From: Diadophis punctatus similis
Lineage: Eukaryota > Chordata > Lepidosauria > Squamata > Dipsadidae
NCBI GenBank assembly: GCA_023053685.1
Contig: JALIGW010000004.1
Location: 85,675,749-85,739,748, forward strand
Direction of reading: 5' to 3'
Length of the DNA: 64,000 nt
Below, in pieces: positions 34,922-45,832 of the stretch. Made by a program: the position numbers and the translations under genes. How positions within the stretch are numbered: the first letter of the stretch is position 1; each line of letters opens with the position of its first letter. The notes below the pieces were generated by a model. The model made no database searches, was not told the origin of the DNA, and saw only the letters and a list, made by a program, of their open reading frames with translations.

Positions 34922-34976
34922 GGCACTGGTGGTGTTACCTAGCTTGGTAATGAAACGTCTACAAACACACACACCC
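34922..34976 (+). ncRNA. Degenerate hammerhead-like motif from a PLE
   Basis: CACTGGTGGTGTTACCTAGC then TTGGTAATGAAACGTCTAC matches the reverse complement of 35830-35868 and the hammerhead layout (core box, short hairpin, GAAAC, GTC). The first core box is CTGGTGG instead of CTGATGA, so two adenines thought essential are G; self-cleavage is not expected. Confidence 0.5.
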
Positions 34977-35774
34977 AAACTTTTTTTAATATATCACTTT
35001 GAAGTGATTCACAATTTGTAGAATTTTTCAGGTTGACATGGAAATGAATTATTGTGAAAGCAACTGAAGTGGGAACCTTTTGCACCTCAAGACACATCCT
35101 GGTTATTAGCAAGAGAGTTGTAGATCTTGAGTCAACAGAGCATTCATAAAATAGTAATTGAATCGAAAAGGTTGATGATCTGGTTAAATTAAAAATGATC
35201 CTAATTACAATATTTGCCTAATCAAAAAATACCGCACTATATTTATAATGCATAGATGCCAAGTTTCAACTGCGGCTCCTTCTAAACTAGCAATTACGAT
35301 GGGTTCATGGGTTATGAATGTGGTTGGTTTCTCTTTTAATGCGATAGCCTTTAAATGAATCCAAATGCGTGTATTTGGAGAGTATGTTTTGAGAAATAAT
35401 GACTTTTAGGATTTTCCAAAGAAAGCAGATTTGGTTTCTCAAACTTAATAATTTACACAGCAACTGGCTGTTGAATCACACAATGTCATGGCAAATTGTC
35501 TCCAGAATTTGAAATTACGTACTTGAAAAAAGTGATGCATCTACTGTATATGTAATCCAAGTTTCTCCTTGGGAAAGGTAGCTGAAATGGTAGCAGGTGG
35601 GCATTCTGCAGCCGCCCCATTATGGGGTGACATGTAAGTCAATATTAAAGATGCCAATTTCAGGATCTGAACTGATGAAGTATTTTTAGGGAGATTCAAC
35701 CAAGATACCTCAGCCAAAAGGAGAAATGATGGGACACTAACCATTTCGGAGCCTCCTTTTCACACATTTTGCTA
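34977..35774. other. Unrecognised stretch
   Basis: AT-rich, no repeat family or gene recognised. Confidence 0.5.
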
Positions 35775-35829
35775 AGAACAATGAATTCGGTGGGGTTCTT
35801 GGTGCTCTCTGAGCTTGGTTGTTTTCTTG

Positions 35830-35870
35830 CGGACATTTCATTACCCAGCTAAGTAACATCATCAGTGCTG
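35830..35870 (-). ncRNA. Hammerhead ribozyme-like motif of a PLE
   Basis: On the minus strand: GCA, CTGATGA (35859-35865), a hairpin with stem TTAC/GTAA and loop TTAGCTGG, then GAAA (35836-35839), TGTC and CGC. The conserved core boxes CTGATGA and GAAA and the NUH-type cleavage triplet GTC are all present. Stem I would be 2-3 bp (GCA with CGC, one mismatch) and stem III minimal, as in the minimal type I hammerheads reported for PLEs, which may act as dimers. Activity is inferred, not shown. Confidence 0.6.
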
Positions 35871-36123
35871 GAAGGGAGTGGGGTTTGCTCCCTATTCATA
35901 TAGAGTGGCTTGCCTGTCAGTTGTGACGGCAGCGTTCTTGATGCTTCCTTGATTAGTTTGTTGTTGGCTGTTTGGTCGTTTGTCTCACTTGGTAGTTCTT
36001 TGATTGGGGTATTCTTTACTACTTGATTGTTGATCTGGCACTAACCTTGGTGTTAATCTCCGGTTATCTGGGTGCTGATTGCTGGCAAGATATTGTGGTC
36101 TTTTGGCTTTCTGACTGTCTGTT

Positions 36124-36185
36124 TATCTATCTATCTATCTGTCTATCTATCTATCTGTCTATATTTCTGTCTATATTTCTGTCTG

Positions 36186-36263
<78 letters not shown>

Positions 36264-36285
36264 CATCCATCCATCCATCCATCTA
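36124..36285 (+). repeat. (ATCT)n / (ATCC)n microsatellite
   Basis: Mostly ATCT with GTCT interruptions on the left and five ATCC units on the right, lying inside the PLE remnant. Confidence 0.97.
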
Positions 36286-36594
36286 TTTTCTAGACCACCC
36301 ATCTCCCTCAAGGAGGGGCTGTGGGCTGTACATAGTATAACCGAGTATATATATTTATCTCTATGTGCCTGATGATGCCCGATTTGTGTGAGTGCAAGGC
36401 TTCCAGGAATTCTCTAGCAATTTTTGGACTTGGCTTGGTCTGGGATGCTCATCTTCGCCCAGTTGAAAGTATGGTGAAGTCTGTCCCAGCAATGAAGGCA
36501 TTTTCATCGTGTCTTCATGAATGAGCTCTGCGAATCTTCTGCCTCTTTGTCCTACTTAGTGGCTGCTGCAGACTTTGCACTGTACGTGGCAGAT

Positions 36595-36724
36595 CAGAGG
36601 TCCCCACTATCAGGCCGTGAAAGCAGCAAGTGAACGCATACAACTCCATTTGTGTGAGTGTAGGGTGTGCGAGTCCCTCTCCCGCTCCGCTAGTCTGCAA
36701 AGGAGGAAAGATGGGAGACCACTG
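36595..36724. mobile_element. hAT-like MITE inserted in a PLE
   Basis: Ends CAGAGGTCCCCAC and GGAGACCACTG are imperfect inverted repeats. Flanks TGGCAGAT and TTGTAGAT match at 6 of 8 positions. It separates the conserved CHVQC segment of the PLE endonuclease from sequence immediately upstream (GAATTC), which is contiguous in the 32.2-kb copy. Confidence 0.6.
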
Positions 36725-38740
36725 TTGTAGATGACAATGAATTCTGGAGCTGTGTGTATGTTTAGGATTTACCAGGAGGCTGTCCCTGGAGAGAACATCC
36801 CACTCAATAGTCTACTCTAAGGCATGTATTCTCAGATGGAAAGGAGTAGGGTTGCCCAAGTCAGTTGTAAGTAAGCACTGGCTGCCTTCACCTGGAAACA
36901 GACAAGATCACCTCTGGGTGTTGAGAACATTGGGAAGATGCCTTCCTGATGAACTTTGAAAGGTTTTGCAACAATTCTCAGAGCATCCCTAAGAAAACGT
37001 CACTGGACGGGGGAGCTTACTCTTTGTCTTCCTGGAAACAAAAACAATGCTGCTAGGCGGGAAGTGCATGATGGTTTCAAAGTCTTTGGATGTTACCTGT
37101 GCAAAGGAGGTAGAATTCTACATCAGGAAGGTCAACAAGGAACCCTAACAAACTCTGCTCTGATCCGTAAAACTCACTTCAAGTTGAACCCACTTAAAGA
37201 GCGAGTTCTGGGAGCGCTTGACCTGTGAATCTGAGCCAGGAGAGGGAGCGCCATAGTGGAAGTGGAATCTCTGCTAGCAAAGGATTAAAAGATTCCCCAA
37301 AGCAGGTTTACTGTAAATGTGGTCCAGCTTCTGTTCCTGGATGCCCTGTGACCTCCTGCAGCGCCGGGAGGGGAAAGGTCAGTAGGACGCCCTCACTCTG
37401 AAATTGTATCACAGTGCTCTTAACGTCCACTTTAATGGGCACTGAAAGGATCAAACTGGGAACTGGGAATTACCTCCTTAGTCATGTGACACCTCTCCCC
37501 AGGTTTCTGACCCCGGCTTTATAGCTTTCATCAAGGCTTTCAATCCACTGAAATGGGATCCTTTTTAAAATCTTCCCCTCCCTGATCTCCACAGACAGTT
37601 TCCTGGTGAGCTTTGGGTCCCTCCCCTCCCAATGGACCTCCGTAAAAGCCTCCGAAATGCATAGCCCTGAGGTCCCCTGCTTCACATGGATATAATTTTG
37701 CTCCCTTTGGGTGACATTCGCCTGCTCACAGGGCAACAAGAGCTGAGGAATGCAGCTCTGCAGGGCAGCCCGGGCGAGGCATTTTGCAGGAAGTTACTAA
37801 CAGTTTATGAGAAGAGCAAAACAAACAGTCTTCTTAATTTCTCTTTCGTTTCTCAAGGTGGAGGGCAAGCACGGACGAGGGAGGAATCAAGGGAAAGAAG
37901 TAAAGTTTGTAGAAGGACAAAAAAGAAAGAAAACTAGGAGGGGAAATTAGGGGGTGGAGAATCAGACTAATTGTTTTCTGATGGGGTGTCTAGAAAACTC
38001 CACACAAGAGGAAATAGAGAAGAATTGGGTGTAAAAAAAAATCTATCCCAGAACTGGGGATTGGTCTACTCACTGGATAGAAGCTCAGTGTAGTCACAAT
38101 ATTAGTTGCAGACACCACTTTCCCCCCCCCTTTTTTTTGAAAAAGCCTTAAAGCATTTTCAGAGGAGCTGTAAATAATTTGATTAAGTGGCAGTCCAGTG
38201 GATGGTGTCATTTAACAGGGCCTGTTGACTTTGATATTTAAGCGCTAAAGAACACAAAACCAGGCAAGGAATATCTTTATTAGGGTAATTCTCATAAGTG
38301 AATTATCGACCGCTTTCAGGGAAGACTTAACAGTTTATCAGGCAGCTCAATTGGCTTTTTTCGATGCTGAAGCAGGAGGAGAATCGGTTGGAATCAGGCA
38401 GCATCAAAACTGAAAAATAAATAAATAAGAATTATTCCAAGGGACGTTATTGGCAGGCCAAAGACCCCAACTAAAGCTATTAAATTTAGATGCTACTTGG
38501 AACCCTGACAGTTGTCTTAGGCTGGAAGTCAGCTCTGGAATTCTGGAGGCTGTAATCTCACACACATTGTTGAATGGTGATAAGCTTTGAACGACAGAAT
38601 CGGGATGGCTTTAAATCATGGGTTTAATTTTGTCTTGGTTAAGAGCCAGTGTACCAGACCGAGCGGGAGACTTGGGTTCAAATCCTTTCTTCCCTGCTGA
38701 AGTCCTTTGGATCTACTCTTAGCAAAGTATTGTCAAAAAC
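36725..38740. other. Unrecognised stretch of 2 kb
   Basis: No repeat family or gene recognised; open frames 36956-37228 (plus) and 37482-37739 (minus) lack domains. Confidence 0.55.
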
Positions 38741-39067
38741 GAGGCATTTCTTCACTTAGGACCACAATGGAACCCAGAATTTCTGTTGTGAAGTGAGAGA
38801 GTTGTTAACTGTCCCTTTTTACAAACTTTCTTGCCAGAGTTGTTAAGTTAATCACTGCAGGTGATAAGTTAGTAAACCTGTTGTTGAGTGAATCTGGTTT
38901 CTCCAGGAACTTTGCTTGTCAGAAGGTCGTAAAAGTTGATCACATGGTCTTGGGACATAGCAACGGTCATAAGTATGGGGATGCTTCAAACTCATAAGTC
39001 ACTTTTTCCAGTGCTGTTGTAACTTCAAATGGTCACTAAATGAACTGTTGTAAATCAAGGACTATCC
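38741..39067 (-). mobile_element. pogo/Tc2-like MITE
   Basis: Inverse orientation to the 6.2- and 8.8-kb copies. Recognisable blocks are CACTTAGGACCACAATGG, TCAGAAGGTCGTAAAAG and the end TTGTAAATCAAGGACTATCC. The left terminus is decayed. Confidence 0.8.
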
Positions 39068-40142
39068 AAACTCTAAAAGTTTATAAAAAAAGAAATAGAA
39101 CTAGCATTGGTTTCCACATATTACAATCTCCATTAAAGGTTAATGCGTTCCCCTTTTCTGCCTGTAGGTGGTCAGGAGGGATTCCTATCCACACGCAAAC
39201 CCAAATGAATCTGGGGATTTTCTCATTTCCCTTTTTCAAGAATACCCTGATTGTGTTCCCTTGACCACAATCCCACCCTTTCTCCCCCCCCCCCACCTCC
39301 CATGCAGGGATGAATTACTCACATTTTGAACAAACACATTATGAACATCCAGGCAATCATTCCTCCCACAAAGGTTTAAATTTCAGTGCAAAAATCTTAC
39401 ACATTTTAATTGGACATAACGTGGAAGGTTTTAAGGAGTGGTTGAAACACCCCTCAGATGTTCATCTGATAGCCTTGCAAAATATCAAAGCACAGCTAGC
39501 TCAGGTTTTGATCTAATTACTCAGCCTCCCCACCCCCCCCTCCTCTTTTCTTTCTGAGGCCAAGGGAGGTCAGGTGGAGGGAACAGGCATACATCTTCTG
39601 GAAGACTACATAATACCATTCCAGGATTACAAAGCCTGGCCCAAACATGCTCTTAAAATAATCCAGGCTAATGGATTGTTCTCCTTTCTGGCTGGACGAG
39701 CTCCCCGTTCATCAAGAAACCTGAGTGTCTCCCAGCCAGCTTACCTTACTTTCAAAGGCAGGAAACAGCAACCCCCAAACCTTTGATCAGTTGCCACAGC
39801 TAATCTGGGCAGACCTGCGTGATTTATGGCCGTTGGCTGATGGTGAATGAAAGGAAGCCCACCACCAACCATGGAACTTGCTTAGTGTTCGGCAATTTAT
39901 CTTGGATTTGCGTTGCCAGATTTTCTGCTCTTCTGTTGAGCTGAATAGCTTAAAAAGAAAAAAAGCTTCCTTTTTTTTTGGGCTGTTGTCCAAATCAGAG
40001 GAGTCTTCACTGTCTGGTTAACAACAGCACAATTTTCATCCTCAACAGGACAATAAAGCTGAAAGGGGCTTGGCCCTTTTTTAGTTAAAAATAACAAAAA
40101 GGTTGTACTGCAAAGTATTAGCAATTTGCTCCCAAATGAATA
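39068..40142. other. Unrecognised stretch
   Basis: No repeat family or gene recognised. Confidence 0.5.
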
Positions 40143-40355
40143 AGAATCAGACTAGAGCTGGAAAGGACCTTGGAGGTCTTCTAGTCCAGCCCCCTGCTCA
40201 AGCAGGAGACCCTATACCATTTCAGACAAGTGTCTGTCCAGTCTCTTCTTAAAAACCTCCAGTGATGGAGCACCTACAACCTACAACGCAAGGCGTTCCA
40301 TTGGTTGATTGTCCTCATTGTTAGGAAGTTTCTCCTCAATTCCAGGTTGCTGGTG
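40143..40355 (-). mobile_element. CR1: CR1 LINE 3' end fragment
   Basis: Antisense CR1 tail (GAGCTGGAAAGGACCTTGGA) through TCTCCTCAATTCCAGGTTGC; truncated there. Confidence 0.93.
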
Positions 40356-40404
40356 TCAGCCTTGGACACTGGTCGTTGGGGGTCACATAATCCTACAGAT
40401 CTCC

Positions 40405-40630
40405 TGTTAGATTTGTACGGGAATGAAGGAGCAACACACAGGAACAGTTCAGCACCTTTATTTCTCCAAAGCTGAGTGTGATATGAACTGCCGGCAGGCT
40501 GCAGGGAAGCTGCTTTTAAGGGCTTCCCTGTAGCCTGCCGGCCACTAACAGTAGTTTATTTCTCCTGCTGCTAGATTATCCAATCAGCGATGGCTATGCA
40601 AATCTGTGCTCTGTATGGCAGTACGTAACA
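40405..40630 (-). mobile_element. LTR of a Gypsy-type element
   Basis: 226 bp with canonical ends on the minus strand (TGTTACGTACTGCC to AATCTAACA) and an AATAAA signal at 40457-40462. Directly 5' of it lies the polypurine tract AAGAGGGGAGGGG (40631-40643), which primes plus-strand synthesis in LTR elements, so this is the 3' LTR. It contains a strong hairpin (40490-40542). It differs from the 42.9-kb LTR family. Confidence 0.9.
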
Positions 40631-41123
40631 CCCCTCCCCTCTTAGTTCGTGTAAAGTCCAATCAGGAATCAATGTAGGTCATGTAGTCACGTAAGTAAGA
40701 CAGGATGCCGTACAATCCGACTGGGCCTGCACTATTCAGTTCCTCAGGAGTTTTTGACTGGAGCGGACATGCCTGTTGCTGCTCCTTCCCCAGCTTGTGG
40801 AATAATCTGGAATCAGCCACCAGGCGTGGCAGCTGAACTCTCGGCATCTTCTCCCTCCGGTCCCGGGTGACTTTGCTGGACTCCGGAGTCTGCAGGTAGG
40901 GACTCACGCTCCACCTCCGGGCTTGAGAATAGGTCTCTCTGGTTCCTAGTAGGTAGGGCTTGGTTGTCGTCATGGTCGTCTTGGTAAATTGTATTGTATG
41001 GCCTCTGGGGCAGAGGCTCACGTTGTTCCGGCCTTTGCGCTAGGGGTTCTTGCAGTTGTGCGGTCTCCGGTTGGCAAAGCCAGGAGTCTCCCAACCTACT
41101 CCTGAGTTGGTCAATGTGTCTTT
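40631..41123 (-). mobile_element. Gypsy element internal 3' end (integrase tail)
   Basis: On the minus strand, VSQRHIDQLRSRLGDSWLCQ begins the segment and resembles the basic end of a Gypsy integrase. It is followed by a Pro/Gln/Glu-rich tail ending SSAATPGG with further low-complexity codons up to the polypurine tract. The reverse transcriptase, RNase H and integrase core are missing; the element breaks off at the 41.12-kb junction. Confidence 0.72.
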
Positions 41124-41135
41124 GAGATACATCAA

Positions 41136-41380
41136 GACTCAGAATATTACAAAATTTGGGATAATTGGTATAAGTGGATGGAAAATAAACAATAAAATAA
41201 ACAAATTAATTACTTTAAGGGTGATAATGATCAAATTGAGAAAGACTGATGATAAGCTAGGGATAAAACAAGTCAAATATTGAAATGACACGATACACAA
41301 ACGCTGTAATAAATTTATACATTTTTTTTTCTTTTTTCTATTTTTCCTTATTGTATTTATATTTATGTACATATATTTTT

Positions 41381-41418
<38 letters not shown>

Positions 41419-41666
41419 AATATATAGCTCTTTTTTTTCTGTATCCATATATTTAGAATACTATTAAATATGAAAATATATAATAACAAATAAGATGAAT
41501 TTATGTATAGATACCTATATAAGTATACATATATATATATGCACACGTCTTTTTTTTTACGTTGTTTTTTGTATGGTTTTTTTTTTCCTTTTGCTTTTGT
41601 ATTATGTCTTTTCGTATTTTTGTATATTTTAAAACAACTCAATAAAACTATTTAAAAAAAAAAAGA
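41136..41666 (+). mobile_element. L1: L1 LINE 3' end, inserted with target duplication
   Basis: Starts with codons DSEYYKIWDNWYKWMENKQ then a stop, like the end of L1 ORF2. An AT-rich 3' UTR with a (TG)n at 41385-41417, AATAAA at 41641 and an A-tail (41654-41664) follow. A 12-bp target duplication GAGATACATCAA flanks it at 41124-41135 and 41667-41678. It is 5'-truncated, as most L1 insertions are. Confidence 0.88.
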
Positions 41667-42927
41667 GAGATACATCAATGCCAACCTAGAGCGGGGTTTC
41701 ATCCAACTGGCAAAATCGAGGGTCGTGGCCCCCGTGCTCTTCAAGGAGAAGAAAGAGGGGTGTGTGTCAGACTGTGCATTGACTTCCATGAGATCAACAC
41801 TGTGTGGGTGCAGAACACGTACCCCCTCCCTCTCATGAAAGACTTGCTGAACCACTTATCTAAAGGCAAGATATTTACCAAACTGGACTTGAGAGAAGCA
41901 TACTACTGCATATGCATTAGGGAGGGGGACGAATGGAAGACCGCCTTTAACTGCCCCTTGGGGAGCTTCCAATTTTGAGTTATGCACTTTGGACTGCAAG
42001 GGCCCCCCGCAGTCTTCATGCAATTCATCAACGAGGTGCTCCACCCACATCTGTACAAGGGGGTACTCGTTTATTTGGATGACATTCTCATCTTCAGTGA
42101 GACCCTAGAGGAGCACGTGAAGCTAGTGCGACAAGTCTTAGAAAAACTTCTGGCCGCCAACCTGTACACAAAGCTCTCCAAATGTGAGTGCCACAAAATC
42201 TCCCTAGATTACCTGGGATATCGCATCTCCAGTGAGGGGATAGAGATGGATCCAGGGAAAGTGAAAGTGGTGTTAGACTGGCAGCCCCCATGCACTCGCA
42301 AGCAACCTCAAAGCTTCTTGGGCTTCGCAAACGTCCATTGGCAGTTCATCCCCACTTTCACAGAAGTGGCGCTGCCACTAACCGAGCTGTTAAAGACAGG
42401 GCCATTGCCCACAAAGCCAAAGCCTAATCAGCCGATCGGGTGGACTATGGAGTGCCAAAAAGCATTCGAAAGACTGAAGCGACTTTTTGCCCAGGAGCCG
42501 ATCCTGTAGCACCCCCACCCAGAATGGCAGTTCATAATTCAATCTGATGCCAGTGATGTGGCTGTGGCGGCGGTGCTGTTGCAGAAGGATGAGAAGGCCC
42601 AACTCCTGCCATGCGCCTACGATTCGAAAAAAGTCATGGCCACCGAGAGGAGATGGGCCATTTGGGAGAAAGAAGCCTATGCAGTATGTTTAGGGGTCAA
42701 TTACAATATCTAATCCATTGGAAGGGTTACCCTTTGTCAGAAGCTACTTGGGTAAAAAGTTGGAATGCAAAAGCAGACAGGCTAGTGAAGCAATTCCATG
42801 ACAAATATCCAGACAAACCAAAGGGTTCCCCTGGGGGGGGAGGGGTGGTTAAGGATGCTGAATTAACCCCCTATGTTATTCTCTTTCTTTCTTGAAGGAC
42901 ACGGTCTTTTCCTGAGGGGAGGCCGCC
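41667..42927 (+). mobile_element. pol: Chromodomain Gypsy element, pol remnant
   Basis: Plus strand, in order: start of the reverse transcriptase (RYINANLERGFIQLAKSRVV), a one-base frameshift near 41755, LDLREAYY, an in-frame TGA at 41976, VMHFGL, catalytic VYLDDILIFS, YLGYRISSEGIEMDP, then a stop at 42507-42509. RNase H follows (IIQSDASDVAVAAVLLQKDE, TERRWAIWEKEAYAV). At about 42707 it jumps directly to a chromodomain tail (YLIHWKGYPLSEATWVKSWN, ADRLVKQFHDKYPDKP): most RNase H and the whole integrase core are deleted. The YLDD is intact, but the element is dead. Gag, protease and the 5' LTR are absent. Confidence 0.93.
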
Positions 42928-43348
42928 TGTCAGGCTGAAGCCATTTTACTTGGGGTCTTTGGCCTGCCACACTTTATGCTATTTTAAAATGTATTCTTTC
43001 CTGTGGGAATTTGGGAGGGGTCATTGCATGAGGGATGTCTGCATGTAGCCATAACAAATTCCTTCTAGATTGACAAGGTCATCCTTTGTCTTTGCACTCC
43101 TGCACCTGCACGGAAGGAGATGGGAGTTGCTGCCAAGTTGGCAGATGGAGATTGGTCAACATGATGGACTTGGGGGTGGGGGGTGGGGACAAGGGCTTGA
43201 ACGTTCAACTGGGTGGAGAAACCCCGTGGACTTCAGATTCGGGTTTCTCCCCGATGTGCCAACATGGCTCTGCTAATAAATTGGAACTTTGAGGAATACT
43301 TTGCCTCGGACTCTGATTTCATTTTCGATGCTATTTGGAACCCTGACA
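42928..43348 (+). mobile_element. 3' LTR of the chromodomain Gypsy element
   Basis: 421 bp, TGTCAGGCTGAAGCC to GGAACCCTGACA, with AATAAA at 43275. A purine-rich run (GAGGGGAGG) lies just upstream as a candidate polypurine tract. The same LTR family is present as a solo copy at 21917-22305. Confidence 0.93.
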
Positions 43349-44370
43349 CAAGTGAAGAGAATTTGACTTTCTTCTCTGGTTCTTTGGAAGTGGGTAGAAC
43401 CGGTTTGGGCGGCCTTTTTTATATATTAATTTATCTAAGTTGCACTTCCTGGACTAATATGTAAATTGGTTCTCAGTGCTCAAAAAAGCACTTGAGGAAA
43501 AATGGAGAGACAAGATGATGCCCACCTACCATTTCTTACTACAAAAAGGAGTGGAAAACCTGAAATGCACCCACTGGGGACGGAATAATCAACATCCTTC
43601 CGGCAGAACTTGTTTCTTTTTCTGGTTTAAATCAACCTTCCGTGGAGCCTAGGACTAGACTTCTCTCCCCAAAGAGCCCTAACCTTGTTTTTAAATAAAC
43701 GTCTAGGGTTCTTTGAAGAATGTTGAACATGTTTATAAGAAGCCCCTAGAAGAACTCCTGGCTATCCCATCAGAGAAGGCCAACCAACTGGAAGCAGGAA
43801 TGTCTCCGTTATGGACTACAGTACACATTACACTTGGAAACTCAGAACAAAGTTTTGAGACCAATTAAAAAATAACACAAAAGTGCTTAAATAAATATTA
43901 GCAATAACATTTAATGTTTGTGTAAAGCATAAATAACCAGCTTGTAGTCAGCAGTTGGGGAAACGTGGAAGGGAAGAGGAGAATGTGTCTCTAGAAAGTT
44001 TCCCCATGTTTTTGTTTATGCTAAATACCCGTTTCTCTTTTAATCTAGTGTCTTTGTCTAATGCAAACCCCTTTCCCTTTCTATTGAACTATTCTAACAA
44101 AAAAAAAAGAAAGAAAGAAGAAAGAGACAAGTGCTGATCAGGCATTGTGTAGGGAGAGGCCTCTGATGAAGCCAGGTCTCTGGTGTCTCCTGCAGCTCAA
44201 ATCACAATCGTCATGGAGCCCCATGACCTGGGACAAGATGAAATTGGTCTTTGAAGTCCTGAGCATCTCACCCATGTCCTTATCAATATTCATATTGTTA
44301 ACAAAGTGGCTAGATCATACCCCTGCCAAAGAAATGTGTTGGGAAAAGAAGGAAACCTTACTTTGGAAGT
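43349..44370. other. Unrecognised stretch
   Basis: No repeat family or gene recognised. Confidence 0.5.
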
Positions 44371-44575
44371 CCCAAAGGTGCTTTTCCAAAAGGCAACTGG
44401 ACTTTCTTGGGATTTTTTTCTTTGAAAATAAGCTGTTTAGAACTGAAGAAGCTTTTTGGATGAGAAGCGAAATGTTTTCAAGGAAAAAAGAACCAAGAAA
44501 GTCCAGTTGCCTTTTGGAAAAGCACCTTTGGGGCAACCATGACCTGGAAGACTGAGAAGCTCCATAGACATTTAC
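44371..44575 (+). mobile_element. PLE-like repeat arranged as a fold-back
   Basis: Arms 44371-44410 and 44493-44532 are perfect 40-bp reverse complements, with weaker pairing continuing inward. The right half reads in the plus sense with GAAGAAGCTTTTTGGATGAG, AAGCGAAATGTTTTC, AGTCCAGTTGCC, GCACCTTTGGGG and AGCTCCATAGAC. The left half is a truncated inverted copy. Same family and same head-to-head layout as at 11.2 kb. Confidence 0.75.
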
Positions 44576-45832
44576 TCTAGAAGAGCTAAAGTAAGTTTAA
44601 GTGGCATTAGCCCTTGGCTGGGGATGAGATAAAGTACACCTTTTGATGAGGATGTGGCATAACGAAAGGGTTATGGGTGCATGGGGGTGCCATGGTTAGG
44701 GGACATGGGGCAGGTCCCTTAAGGTAGGACTCAGACATTAATCTTACCCTTCCTCAATCTCTCCCAGACTGTGTTTCACTAGACTTCAAGGCTGGTGAAG
44801 AGACCCTGGACAGATGGACAAAGGTCCCTATTTATACGAGTGTTCCAATCACAGGGGAAAAAGCCCATAAGGTTTTTCATCACAATGAAAGAAAGATGGA
44901 GTTCTTCAAATGTGGCTTCTCTTCTATGAATAAACTTTTGTGTATCTCTTTCCTTCAGTGGGTCCTTTGATTCGGAAACTCTTCTTTCTTGTTTTATCAC
45001 AACTGCGTTTGTAGATGAAACGGTCATTCTTTGTCCCAGGACAGGCCAAAGGTCTGTGGTTCTTACCACCTCTAGGCAACATCTCTTTTGAGAAGTAACC
45101 ACAAGCCAGCCTTGTTCCTTTTAATTAAAAAAGACCAAATTCCTGTGATCTGGAGCAAAGGGTAAACGTTTATCCTGTCGATTGCTAAGTTCATGTCCTT
45201 ATTTGGTAGATGGGCCTAGATAGAAAGGAACTTTCCACAGAATCAAGGATGGATCACAGAAGCCCAATTGTTAAGTGTGTGGAGAAGAAGAAGAAACAAA
45301 AGCAATAGCAACAACAGAAGAAATGTTTATAGACCAGGCCTCAATCTGTAACAGAAAAAGGCCAGAAATAATGATGATGATGATATATATATATATATTT
45401 CTTATAATGTCCCAGATTTATCAGATTTTAAACTTGATAGAGCGTAGGCTTAACCTCCATCTGGGACAAGAACAAAATCTTGGGGAAAGTTGCCATGAAT
45501 TATAGTTCTCTCTTTTTCTTCCATATTTCAACAGGCTTCATTCAATAGATAAGCATCACTTTTTCTGACTTTACTCTGACCGATGGGGGAACTAACTCAG
45601 TCCCACTGGAAACATAAAAGCTTGTTTTCATGCTTCCTTTCATATTCTCCAGATGAAGCATTTCTGGGTGGATATATGTGGCTGAGTCTCTTTTAAAAAA
45701 AAGTTCTAGCAGGGTGAGGCTATTTGCAAACAGCAGGAATGCTTCCAAGCAGATACCAGAGACAGAATTGGTGATACAACCAAATGCACATTGGGTGAAT
45801 TCTTTTAACTTGCTTTACTGAGCTGTATTCAC
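44576..45832. other. Unrecognised stretch
   Basis: Short GAT/AT repeats at 45370-45400; no gene recognised. Confidence 0.5.

Larger units (their letters stand above)
35775..36594 (-). mobile_element. Penelope-like element 3' part with GIY-YIG remnant
   Basis: From right to left on the minus strand: CHVQCKVCSSH, a stop, VGQRGRRFAELIHEDTMK (36592-36500) aligning with the GIY-YIG block at 32.2 kb. Then come a microsatellite (36124-36285), an unassigned region, and at 35830-35870 a hammerhead-like motif. Beyond it the tail AAGCTCAGAGAGCACCAAGA follows. PLEs in animals are known to carry hammerhead motifs. The coding part has at least one stop and is not functional. Confidence 0.75.

Noticed and set aside
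36072..36340. YLSIYLSI open frames resembling membrane segments
   Set aside because: Translation of an (ATCT)n microsatellite.
41667..42700. Intact retroviral or Gypsy polymerase gene
   Set aside because: At least one frameshift, two in-frame stops and a large deletion; catalytic YLDD alone does not make it functional.
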